NCBI GenBank assembly: GCA_964035575.1
Contig: OZ037843.1
Coordinates: 1,426,001-1,490,000, forward strand
Length of the DNA stretch: 64,000 nt
Source of the DNA: Rhynchopus sp. YZ270_cl-10
Taxonomy: Eukaryota > Euglenozoa > Diplonemea > Diplonemida > Diplonemidae
Direction: 5' to 3'
Positions 41,996 to 51,686 of the stretch are shown one piece after another; positions within the stretch are counted from its first letter, which is position 1; each line of letters starts with the position of its first letter. The position numbers were made by a program, and so were the translations under genes. The notes beneath the pieces were generated by a model, which worked only from the letters and a program-made list of their open reading frames with translations, ran no database searches and was not told the origin of the DNA.

Positions 41996-42626
41996 TCTTT
42001 TCTGTTGTCATTATTGGCCGTTAAAAAAAGGCTGGGGTATAACGAGGTCGTGTGATTCGCCGAGCGGCCCACGTACCCACCCTTTGCATGAGCTCGACTG
42101 AGATGTGTTTTTAGCACATTCCAACTCTTTCTGTTCTGGTCTTATTGATCCTTATTGTGTGTCACAGTGAGACCAAGGGAGCACAGTATGTCGCGCACAT
42201 TCAGGGGTGATGAAGTGTGCCTCACGACACCTCCAATTGGCTGACTAATTACAAAGTGAACCAGGTGTGCTGTCTGGTTTCCGCCTTGCCCCGGGAGGGG
42301 TGTACAGGGACTATTCTGTATTGTCCTCGAGGGAGCGCACCAGATGCTATGGGGGGTATTACCCCTCTCTCTCTCTCTCTCTTCTCGGCTTTTTTCTTTT
42401 TTGGTCTCAAAGAGGTTTCCTCTTCACGGCCAGGTAGTCAGTGGGATCGTATTGCATAAAAATATCACCACAGAATATTTATTACACAGTTTACGAACAC
42501 AAACATCCCCCAATTGCAAAGTTTAACCCTGGCTAGGGTATATAAATACCAAGGCCAGTGGATTCCCCCACGTAGGGTATTTGCAGTCTGCAGTCTGGGC
42601 ATGAAGCGAACAATAGTCAGGGTTCG

Positions 42627-42842
42627 CGTTAGTATAGGGTTGATGTGGCTGCGGTCGCGCTCTCGGGTGCAACTGCGGCCTCTGATTCTCAGCTAACACT
42701 GCCCTGGACGCGTCTACAATGAAGTACCAACTTGGAACTGTTAGGGGAGGGTGTAGATTGCTAGAGGGTTTGTCGTTAGTATAGGGTTGATGTGGCTGCG
42801 GTCGCGCTCTCGGGTGCAACTGCGGATCTCTGATTCTCGGCT
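42627..42842 (+). repeat. Direct repeat of about 70 bp, two copies
   Basis: GTTAGTATAGGGTTGATGTG through GCGCTCTCGGGTGCAACTGC and CTCTGATTCTC occurs at about 42627-42692 and again at 42772-42842. I tested it for tRNA-like structure and found none. Confidence 0.8.
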
Positions 42843-43614
42843 GTTTGCTCTGTGTGCCGTGTCAGTCCACTCCAAGCGTGAAGATGGTGAGGCCCCACTG
42901 TCGGTACAGCATGGGATGCCAAGAGAGTGTGTGGCCCCACCCACACTCCGCACCATCCGTCTGGGAGGATTTTTATGTTAATTTTGTGCTTTTTTGTTGA
43001 CACAAATCTTGGTGCGAGAAACTTTCATTTCGTGTTTTTTTTTGTCTTTTCATTTATGCTGTATGCTTCTGGCACATCCTGAAGTCCTTTCTATATTGTT
43101 TTCTCCACAAAGTCAAATGGTCAGTTGACAACGGAACGACGTGCTACGGTTGTTTCTAACTGTTCACCCTCATTTGTGTTCCTCCCTTCTCACACATCAC
43201 CATCTGGCTTTTGTTTCTCTCCCTTTTCTATTTGGCTCTTTCTTGTAAACATATCAGTTTCCAAAGAAAATAAAGAGCAATACAACAGTCCTGAGTGAGG
43301 ATGGAAGCGCACAACTAACAAGCTTTCCTGTTTCGTTTCGCGTTTTCCTGTGTGCGTGAAGATAGCTATTGACACTGTAGTATTTCTAGGTGTTTCGGGC
43401 AAACTTTCATTTGCTCTTCTCTTGAGTGTGCACAAAAAGCACTCTTTATTATTTCCCAGAGCAATTACTAGTTTTTTTCTTCTTCAATTTTTCCGCCTGA
43501 TTTTTACCCCGCGTATAGGCGCGTTAAGGCTGGGAGGCATCACTCCAATGAACGGGTTTGCGGATTTGAACAAAACGCAGACGAAATAGAGTAAAGTGGG
43601 AGAGAGAAAACCTA

Positions 43615-43710
43615 CCCCACATACTTTTGCCTTGTCTTGCATCCTGTCTGTCCCCTCACCCCACCACACATCCCCAGACACTCTCTTCCCTTTCTGTACA
43701 CCTCAGAACA
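43615..43710 (+). promoter_or_regulatory. Conserved 5' leader of family 1 receptor gene
   Basis: Same leader as before 5488 and 9758 (CCCCACATACTTTTGCC, CTTGTCTTGCATCCTGT, CCCCAGACACTCTC, CAGAACAATGG). Confidence 0.6.
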
Positions 43711-46341
43711 ATGGTGTCGTGCGGGATCCAGTCGCTGACAATACTGCTGTGTGTGGTGCTGATTCTGTCGACAGGTGCGATCATCGGTGGCTTCACTCTG
43801 TCAACATGGGACGACCTTCTGGAGAAGGCACGTGACACAGGTGATGAGGGCTTCGGGATGTGTCTCGACAGTGGTACGGCGGACATCGAAACGGTCTCGG
43901 CACGCTACCTGCGCTCCGTCCTTGGCAGTGTGGAAACGGCAGTGAAGGAGTACCTGAAGGTGCCTGAGCAGCTCGTGGTCTCGCTTGCCACCCTGGCGAA
44001 GGCACACCACCCAGACCTCACCACAAACCCCTCCTGGTCGGCTTCACATTTGCGTCCTGCAATCATGTCTGCCTATATCGCCGGGAAGATGGCTGGGGTC
44101 GACTATATCTCGCTAGAAACGTACCCGTGGTGCAATGCACACCCCTTTCATTGGAAGAGGGGTGACGGGTTTGCAGGGTGGGGCTCGCGGACTGGGTTCA
44201 GGGACGTAAACCCTGCGAGCGGTGTCACGCCTGCGAACGGCAGCATGGTGGTGATAGTGTACGAGCAACTTGACCTTGCGACGCTGGCGAGAGGGAGGGG
44301 GGACTGGGCTGCCTACACCGAAAGCGGCAACGTGGGCCAATTCAAGTTCCCGAACGAGCCGTGCAACCACATGCCTGACTACAACAAGGGCGAGGTACGT
44401 GGGCTGTGCGTCTACTCCATGGCGATGATGGAACCGTTGAAGTCGCGAAGTGAGGAGCAACGTGGGAGGGTGCTGTACAACATAGAGGACAGCGCACCAG
44501 ATCTCTACCCGGCGGACACGCTTGTCTACGATTCGCTGGTGGTGATGTGGGACTTCATGTCGTGGGAGCTCACCTACACCTTCACCCACCCGGACATGTA
44601 CACGATGCGCCCCAAGCAGGGCAAGCGTGTGGGTTCTGTCAACGCCATCCTCACTTCGCACGGGATCGTCGATGCAGTGCGTGCACAGCTGCTCCCGAAG
44701 GACGCGTCGCTGTACATGGTGGAGTGGGTGCGTGCAACAGGTGAAGTGGGGGAACTTGTGGCGTACAACAGAGGACGGCAGCTGCAGTACGTGTGGCGCA
44801 TGGGAGGTCTGGGTGTTGAGACTTTCATGGCAGCCAGCTTCAACATAACGAACCACTCGATGGAAGACGCGACGTCGCACATCCCCTCAGTGATTGCAGA
44901 GCACGGGCGGTTTGTGTTCACACACCCGCAGAACTACAGAGACCTTGTGGAGAAGACAGAGGACTCCTTCCTGAAGTGGTCTGACTCGAACGGCACGGAG
45001 TTCTGGACAATCACGTCGCCAATTGAACACAGAACGATTGCGTGGTACGTGAACCTTCTTGTACCAAGGACGTCTGTGATGGAGACGATTGATGCGTCGA
45101 CGAATGCAATCCGTGCGAAGGTGGCATCAGATCTGTCCTCTGCAGACGCACAGAAGGAGGATGCGGTGACTGTGATGGCGATTGTGACGGCTGTTGCAGT
45201 CATCGGACTTCTTGCCATTGCTGTTGTGTTCACACGCTACATCACGTCACCTCTGCTGAAGCTTGGGAGTGAGATGGCAAGTGTGGCTGTGATGGACCTG
45301 GAGGCTGTGGACACGGGCCGTGCAGTGTCGCAGCTGAGTGAGGTGGGGATGATGCAGCGCAGCTTTGTTACCATGGTGGCGAACCTGGTGGAGTACCGGA
45401 ACTACATGCCGCAGAGTGTGCTTGTCAACGAGAGTGAGGAGGAGGAAGAACCCACAGAATCCGAGTCCACGCGGCAGTCGAAAACAAAGGGTGGGTCTGG
45501 TACCTCATCCCGTTCCCGTGCCACGGGCTCGATGGCACAGAGCTCAGAGGTGGTGCAGAACCAGAAGGCACTGCTGCGTGTGGAAGGGATGAAGAAGAAG
45601 AAGGTGTCTCTGGCACACATGAACGTCGTGTCGTGGCACCCCTTCATCAAGAAGCACAAGGACGCAGAGGTGCTCTCCGCACACGCAGGTGTGATTGAGA
45701 GGATCCTGACAGCAGTGCAGCACAACAAGGGTGTGTGCGACACGTTCTCTGGCGACAAGATGCTTGCCACCTTCAACGCCTTTGTTCCCTGCGCCACACA
45801 CCGTGTTGCCTGTGTGAAGGCTGCACACGAAGCAGCAACAGCACTTGGTGATGTGCACAAGATCTCGTATGGGTGCACGACAGGCGAGGCACGTGTCGGG
45901 AACATGGGTTGCAACGGGATGAAGAAGGTGTCGATTCTTTCGCAGTCCATGTCGTGGGTGGTTGTGCTTGAGCGTTGGAACAAGAAGCACAACCTGCAGG
46001 GTGTCATCGACCGCAATGTGTCACGTGAGACGGAGGGACAGGTACTGGCACGTTGTGTCGGTGCTGTGCTGTTCGAGAAGTTCAGTGACAAGGTGCAGCC
46101 TGTGTATGCTGTGAAGGGTCTGTGCAGCAGCGAAAACGAGGAGTGGATGTACCAGCTGGAGTCCGCAAAGAACCCTGATGAACTGTGGAACGAGGTCTTC
46201 GAGCACATCATCAAACAGGACTTTGAGAAGGCGTCTTCTCTGCTTGACGGTGAGCCTGCAGACCAACGTCAGAAGTACGAAGAGCTTGTCGGCTATGTGG
46301 CGGCGAAGGCTTACGCCCCTCTAGTTGTGGACATGCACTGA
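43711..46341 (+). CDS. Family 1 receptor pseudo-cyclase, 876 aa, ectodomain type 2
   Basis: Starts MVSCGIQ like the others. The first 105 or so residues and everything from FNITNHSMEDATSHIPSV onward follow genes 5488 and 9758 closely. The ectodomain core between (about 110-390) is much more divergent (TNPSWSASHLRPAIMSAYIA, VVIVYEQLDLATLARGRGDW), as is the acidic/Ser linker (ESEEEEEPTESESTRQSK). Second membrane segment about 485-510; cyclase-like domain about 630-760 with HMNVVSW and SGDKMLATF; EEWMYQ tail about 811. It presumably recognises a different ligand from the type 1 copies but sends the same signal. The protein is identical to that of 51736-54366. Confidence 0.93.
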   Translation: MVSCGIQSLTILLCVVLILSTGAIIGGFTLSTWDDLLEKARDTGDEGFGMCLDSGTADIETVSARYLRSVLGSVETAVKEYLKVPEQLVVSLATLAKAHHPDLTTNPSWSASHLRPAIMSAYIAGKMAGVDYISLETYPWCNAHPFHWKRGDGFAGWGSRTGFRDVNPASGVTPANGSMVVIVYEQLDLATLARGRGDWAAYTESGNVGQFKFPNEPCNHMPDYNKGEVRGLCVYSMAMMEPLKSRSEEQRGRVLYNIEDSAPDLYPADTLVYDSLVVMWDFMSWELTYTFTHPDMYTMRPKQGKRVGSVNAILTSHGIVDAVRAQLLPKDASLYMVEWVRATGEVGELVAYNRGRQLQYVWRMGGLGVETFMAASFNITNHSMEDATSHIPSVIAEHGRFVFTHPQNYRDLVEKTEDSFLKWSDSNGTEFWTITSPIEHRTIAWYVNLLVPRTSVMETIDASTNAIRAKVASDLSSADAQKEDAVTVMAIVTAVAVIGLLAIAVVFTRYITSPLLKLGSEMASVAVMDLEAVDTGRAVSQLSEVGMMQRSFVTMVANLVEYRNYMPQSVLVNESEEEEEPTESESTRQSKTKGGSGTSSRSRATGSMAQSSEVVQNQKALLRVEGMKKKKVSLAHMNVVSWHPFIKKHKDAEVLSAHAGVIERILTAVQHNKGVCDTFSGDKMLATFNAFVPCATHRVACVKAAHEAATALGDVHKISYGCTTGEARVGNMGCNGMKKVSILSQSMSWVVVLERWNKKHNLQGVIDRNVSRETEGQVLARCVGAVLFEKFSDKVQPVYAVKGLCSSENEEWMYQLESAKNPDELWNEVFEHIIKQDFEKASSLLDGEPADQRQKYEELVGYVAAKAYAPLVVDMH

Positions 46342-46776
46342 GCTACACACACATGGCTCTCGGGTATCCGAGGGCACGTTCTCTTGTTTGCTTCTTTGCT
46401 GTGCGGTCATGAACCCTGGCACACCTTCGATTACACGATCTTAACTTCATGTTGTATTTTTTCCCTTTTTTTTTCCCCCACTCACATTTTCAACTTTTTT
46501 CCACTTAGCTCTTCCCACCTCCGCTCCTCTGTTTATTTTGTGCGAAAATATTTGTTTTGAATAGTGTCTTAGTTTGTGTGCAATGTGTTACACTGTTTTC
46601 TTTATTCTGACCCAAGAATTGGATGTAGTCAAGGAAAGCAGCCTTCGTCTCTATTATTAGCGGAGTGTTGCAGAACGTTCTTGCTATACTCCAAAGGTAT
46701 AATGTTTTGTCTCGGCCCTTTCCCTGCTAAAATAGTACCTCTTTTATGGGGACCCCCAAGTAAATGGTTTACAGTT

Positions 46777-46861
46777 GGACAAGAAACGTGGCGACCCAAT
46801 ATTATTGGCGGATTTTGGGGGTTTTCTTGGCGACTTTTTTGGTCGCCAATATTACTTGTCC
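46777..46861. mobile_element. E1 MITE, compact 85-bp copy
   Basis: GGACAAGAAACGTGGCGACC and GGTCGCCAATATTACTTGTC ends; the right flank is TA and the left is TT. This is the form of E1 without the E2 insertion seen at 33713-34032. Confidence 0.8.
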
Positions 46862-46908
46862 TACGGTATTTGGTGGTTGCTTGACGACTAAAAAAAAGTT
46901 ATTGAAAT

Positions 46909-47126
46909 TGGTGTGGCTGAAGGGGGGTGATTCGCACTTTTTCCGCACTTTTTCGGACTTTTACCATGTTGGCTTGCTGACTGTGTCTGTGTACCAGGCA
47001 CACAGGCACACAGGCAGTACTCAGTTCACAGTGTTCAACTTTTACAAGGCGGGGAAGATTTTTTTGGGGGCTGATTCGCACTTTTTCCGCACTTTTTCCT
47101 CCCCCCCCCCCTTTCAGCCACACCAT
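46909..47126. mobile_element. E2 MITE copy
   Basis: TGGTGTGGCTGAAGGGGGG and CCCCCTTTCAGCCACACCA ends, about 217 bp. The inner direct repeat TTCGCACTTTTTCCGCAC occurs twice. It lies 48 bp beyond the E1 copy. Confidence 0.75.
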
Positions 47127-47423
47127 TATTTGGTATCTTTTTATTTTTTTTGGGGGGAAATTATTTGAGTTGTTCCGCTGAGGAAGCGTTACAACCTTTC
47201 AGACTCTTTCCCATTTTTCCGTTCGCGATTTTTTACCCCCTGATTTCAGAATCGGCAGAGAGTTTCGTTTTCTTGTTTTTGTTACACGGCATGGTATACT
47301 GATGATCTTTACTAAGAGGTGGGGGTTTTCCCAAACCCCCATCGTCTTATCTGTATCCCAAAAACTAGGATCTGAGTGAAAATTACCCCAAACGATTTTT
47401 ACATCAGCTTTGGTGAAGCAAAC

Positions 47424-47546
47424 CACTGAGCTACACACACATGGCTCTCGGGGATCCGAGGGCACGTTCTCTTGTTTGCTTCTTTGCTGTGCGGTAATGA
47501 ACCCTGGCACACCTTCCATTACACGATCTTAACTTCATATTGTATT
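47424..47546 (+). pseudogene. Relic: 3' tail of a family 1 receptor gene
   Basis: CACTGAGCTACACACACATG through CTTGTTTGCTTCTTTGCTGT and TTAACTTCATATTGTAT is about 97% identical to the last few bases and 3' flank of 43711-46341. The coding part is gone apart from CACTGA, so another receptor copy probably once stood here, or the 3' flank was duplicated alone. Confidence 0.85.
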
Positions 47547-47936
47547 TTTTTCTTTTTTTGCAAAAAAAAAGCAAGGGTACATTTTTCGCACCCTCTTTGC
47601 CTTCTTTTCGTTTAGAAAAGAAAGTATATGAAATATATTTTTTTTTCGGTGACATGACAGCTGAGTGTGATCTGGGGTGAGGAAGCGTTCCAACTTTTCA
47701 ACCTCTTCCCCAATTTACCTTTCGCGCTTTTTTACCCTCCCCCGTTTTAGAATCAACAGAGAGTGTACGTTACGATTTCATTTTCATTTGTACGAGTATG
47801 CAATACGTCTGGAAATGAAAGACGCGCTCGTCGGTGGTCATGAGTTTTACCGTTTTCCCCTTCCCCCCCTTGTGCTCCACCTCTCCACCGTACTTCAGGA
47901 CGCGGGTTTTTCGGGGTTTTCGGGACTTTTGGGGTT

Positions 47937-48602
47937 CAGGGTTTCCGCCAAGGGGGACCGGGGGGGACCATGGACCCCCCCAATATTTTTCCCAGAAAAA
48001 TCCGGATTTTTACAGGGGTTTGGGGTTTTGGAGGTTGTAGATGATCCCCCGTGGTAATGCGACCCCACCGTGCAGAGCATTTGGCTCGCTGTGCCAGAAG
48101 AAGTGGAAGAAAAAGGGGGTGGTGCAATCTTTTTAAAAAAGGGTAAAAGTAGCGTACCGTGCGCCTGCGGCGCTGTGTTGCTAGCTATGTGATATTGATA
48201 TACTTCCATCGATACTTCCGTGCATTGCCCCTTTTTCTAAGGAGGCTTCGGTGCAAGGGACGGGTAGTTATTACATGTTCCCACTGCAGCACTGGAATGA
48301 CTGTAGCACCATACAATAGAAAAAGCAAACACCATCACCCTCCACTCTCACAGGACCCCTTACCTTGTTAAGCTTCCACCCCCGACCTCCAAACAAACCA
48401 CCTCTACCAGACACACAGCTGTGAAGCTTGACATGGCTGCTATCAAACCCGGTGCACCCTTCGCCTCTCCACTCTGTGGCCTGCAGGGAGGCGCGCGCGA
48501 AGCGCGCGACGACCGCTTTTGCGGGGAGAAAAAAAAATTTGGGGGGGTCTTTTTGATGGTCCCCCCCAATTCCTGAAACCCCAAATCCTGGCGGAAACCC
48601 TG
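47937..48602. mobile_element. 666-bp TIR element in a dispersed repeat, 5-bp target duplication
   Basis: Ends CAGGGTTTCCGCCAAGG and CCTGGCGGAAACCCTG, flanked by GGGTT on both sides (47932-47936, 48603-48607). The uninterrupted target sequence is present at about 38955-38962. It contains GTACCGTGCGCCTGCGGCGC at about 48154 and a GCGCGCGAAGCGCGCG palindrome at 48488, both also found at 28.3-28.7 kb. No transposase. Confidence 0.9.
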
Positions 48603-48731
48603 GGGTTTGAAAAAAAAATGGATGCGATCAACAAACAACAAACAACGAATAAACAAAGAAGGGGGGGGGTATTTCATTTTTCAACCTTTTTCATTAGCTC
48701 TTTCCCACCTCTGCCTCTCCCCCTTTTGTTT

Positions 48732-48773
48732 AAGGTGACTAAGCACGAGAGGCTTAGGTTCATCTTACAAACT
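48732..48773 (+). repeat. Hairpin repeat X copy
   Basis: AAGGTGACTAAGCACGAGAG, then GCTTAGGTTCATCTTACAAA, with a perfect stem. Same orientation. Confidence 0.75.
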
Positions 48774-49013
48774 TTTCTTTGTTTTGCGCGAACAATATTT
48801 TCAGCGACATGCAAATGTACAAAAAAAAATGTTTCTCTCACGATTGAATGTGAGAATGATATTTGTTTCCTTTTTGTACCCCCTTTTTTCACCTCTCCCC
48901 CACATGGACAGCCCCTCTCCATCCCATGTCTGTGCTCTACACCAGCTTTCATTTTTTTCCACAGAAAACAAGCTTCTGTAAAATTCGGGAAAAATTTTAA
49001 TGGTGTCGTGGTA

Positions 49014-49517
49014 CTGTAAAATCGTTTAATTTGTCGCCTACAATAATGTGACAAAATGACAAAAATGGTGACAAAATGACAAATTCTATAAGTGACACAT
49101 TATTGTGATGATTTAATTATGTTTTGGGACCACAGACGGGGAGCTGGTTCTGATACTGCAGTGGAGAAGGTGTTCAGGTTGTTGGTTTTGAGCAAAGACG
49201 CTGCAGACCAAGGGGGTTCTGCGGAGCACAGGAAGCAACGCTTTCCCGCCGGCACTGGCTGATATCGGGAAGGCTTCGTGTGTGAGCGGCCGCGGCCGCT
49301 TCCGTCCCTACGGGGATCTGCTGTCGACTGAGGATCGGTTGCTAATACAGAAAGTATCACTCAAGGCTGTACTTTAAAAAGTAAACACAAAATAACCGTA
49401 AACATAAATTAAATCATCGTTTATTGTAACACATATTCCTAGGGAGTGACAAAGTTTATTTATGACTGATATTTCAACTCGGTTAATTAGGGTGTGAAAA
49501 ATTAAACGATTTTACAG
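49014..49517. mobile_element. TA-flanked TIR element with a GC-rich captured centre
   Basis: Ends CTGTAAAATCGTTTAATTT and AAATTAAACGATTTTACAG, flanked by TA (49012-49013, 49518-49519). The inverted similarity extends about 110 bp inward (GATGATTTAATTATGTTT and complement). The centre, 49130-49340, is GC-rich and open on the minus strand (TDPQSTADPRRDGSGRGRS...), unlike the AT-rich ends, so it may be a captured gene fragment. Confidence 0.85.
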
Positions 49518-49697
49518 TAGTTCGGTCCATAATGTTTTGTTTCTTTATTTATTCGGCCCATAATAGTTCCAAACGCGGTAATATTATTGGCGTGAATCAA
49601 GATGGCTTTACTTCACTTCCAGGTGGCAACACTCCGAGGGCTGTTTCCACCTGTAAGTGAAATTAAGCCTTTTATTCACCCAAATAATACATATTTT

Positions 49698-49844
49698 TGG
49701 TGCTCCTGAAATAAAAATATACCAAGTACAACAACTACGCACTAATACGCGACAAGTACTCAACAAGTACGCAATGTAGGGTATTCCTGTATTATTTTTT
49801 TTTCGTGCGCAAAATGCGCAACAAGTACGCAAAATGGAGCACCA
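49698..49844. mobile_element. MITE with TGGTGCTCC ends, 147 bp
   Basis: TGGTGCTCCTGAAATAAAAA at the left and GGAGCACCA at the right; inner AACAAGTACGCAA repeats. Related to 24599-24667. Confidence 0.75.
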
Positions 49845-51128
49845 ATTTTCTTGCCACTTTCAACACTTTATTCCACAACCCAGCGGTACCCCTGTACCAA
49901 CTTCACTTTTCTTCTTCAAGACTTACACTCATGTTTAAACATCCTTGTCATTCCTCTTCTTTGACTAGAACGTAAAGAGGGGGTCCCAAATAGCTTTACC
50001 CCCCAAAGGGGAAATATATACGACGCACAGATAGGTCAGAGACCCCGAGTTGCTTTTGCAGCTTTGGTCAAGTTGCATTTTTCGGCTGCAAAATGTAAGG
50101 AGATTCCCGAAGACATTCGGAACTCGGGTTTGAACTGTCTTTATCAAAACAATTTGGGTCGTACTGTCCTTATCCCAAAAGCAAGTGAATACAAATGTTG
50201 GAGAACAAAACACTGTAGTTTTTTCAAACAGAGACTATTAAACGCGATTTTGGCCTTTCAAGGTTACCGAAGAATAAAGTTATTTGGGCACCCCCTTTAT
50301 ATTAATTTTATTTTTTAATAAATTGGTAAATAGACGACGTGCAGTCACCTCGCTGTTTTGTTTCGTGTGCTCTCCACGCCATCACCTTGCTATCTCTCGT
50401 TTCGTGTATACCTCTTTTTGCTCTATTTGGCGATGTTTCCACACCGCCTCTCCCTGCCTGTCTGAACACTTACTGCTTTGCATTAACAGTGACATAAGGG
50501 AAACTGAGGAGCCTTTAGCGTTATCTTAGCGTAGTTTTTATTTTCAATTATTCGCTTGCATAATCAGCTCAACTAAAAGGTCGAGAACCTGACATGACTT
50601 TTAACTCCACATTGGTGCAATGAAGGGCACAAGCCCGAACTTTTAAAAGCTGGGACACTTCATGTGGAGGGACCTGCTGGAGCCCTAGCCAGTGAAGCCA
50701 CGAGGCCCCCTGGGTGCACGGTGCACGCTGCATACGAATATTATTGTGCATTTCGAGCTGACACCCGAATATTGGGAAACAGGTAATTATGCCAATAATT
50801 TCCCAATACCCTCGTTTGGCCACAGGGTTCCACACTGCTACTGGTAGGGGGGGGCAGTTTCCGTTCTCCTCATGTGGACAGCCCGCAAGGTGTGGCAGAG
50901 TCTTTCAGGGGACCCAATTTTGGAAAAAAAGAGGCTCTTCAGCATGACGAGAATTTTACCAAAACCACACCAACTATGACTCTCGCTCACACCTCTAGCG
51001 GGCGTACTTCGGCACATTCCTGTAAGGGCTGCTCTGATTGATCTCCCTAGTAGCTAGCGGATTGTGCCTGAGTAAAAAAGCAAACAAAACAAAAAAAGAA
51101 CCAAAAACCAAAAAAAAAAAAAAAAACA

Positions 51129-51395
51129 TGCAACATCCCCAACATACTTTTGCCTTGTCTGCACCCTTGCCTGTCACACCCCACTTCCCTTTCTGCACAC
51201 ACCTCCAATAAATTCGAACCTCCAGGCTCGCCAGGTCACCAGGCCCGTGGCAGACAGCTCTACTACCTGAGTCCCGACGAGCCACCCCTGAACCCAACGG
51301 ACACGCTGCTTTACTCTGCCCTGCAGGTTCAGTGGGCCAGCTGGGTGCTGGGCACAGTACGTGGGAAAGCGGGATGTACCAGGTTTTTTGCGAAA
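51129..51395 (+). pseudogene. Relic of a family 1 receptor gene
   Basis: A decayed leader (ACATACTTTTGCCTTGTCTG, TTTCTGCACACACCTCCAAT) without its ATG runs into an internal coding piece reading RGRQLYYLSPDEPPLNPTDT and LLYSALQVQWASW. This matches RGRQMYYLGADEPPLNPADT of 9758-12379. Most of the gene between and beyond is missing. The relic matches type 1 ectodomains better than the intact type 2 gene 340 bp downstream. Confidence 0.85.
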
Positions 51396-51686
51396 TAAGG
51401 CTACTAACCATAGGGAAAGCTCGCGAAGTATTCACGTTTTCCTTAAGGAAATGCCCTGAGGGAGAGCCGAGAAAGACCCTTTTTTTCCACCTAATTTGGG
51501 AATATCACACCAAGGACCCTTTTTAAATGTGTTCCCTTGACATGTGTTTTTCCAGGTTTTCAAAAAAGCAACTGATCAGCAAACAGGGGTCGAAGGAAGG
51601 TGTGTCGAATACAGAGAGGTGCTAAGAGGGAAAAACGGGGTGTGCTGTGTGAAACCCCGCGGCAGATTTTCAAACCCACCGTAGCA

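Larger units (their letters stand above)
41049..43614. other. Spacer between family 2 array and family 1 gene
   Basis: No gene. The first 50 bases are the shared family 2 tail with CCACAGCACACCGCG. A D1-related block lies at 41560-41650, repeat Y at 41912-41995, a CT run at 42365-42383, a 70-bp direct repeat at 42627 and 42770, and a block (43100-43400) homologous to 54690-54950. Confidence 0.6.
46342..51128. other. Spacer with several TIR elements and a gene relic
   Basis: No intact gene. The first 120 bases are the 3' flank shared with 54367-54486. Then follow E1 and E2 copies (46777-47126), a 90-bp repeat twice (47175, 47676), a 3'-tail relic (47424), the 666-bp insertion (47937), and TA-flanked (49014) and GGTGCTCC (49698) elements. 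Bases 49560-49690 resemble 56290-56410 (CCGAGGGCTGT between CAGGTGG and CCACCTG). Bases 50920-51010 resemble 58690-58790. Confidence 0.6.

Noticed and set aside
42627-42842. Duplicated 70-bp GC-rich unit as tRNA or tRNA-derived SINE
   Set aside because: No acceptor stem, anticodon arm or B-box-like GGTTCGAATCC could be placed.
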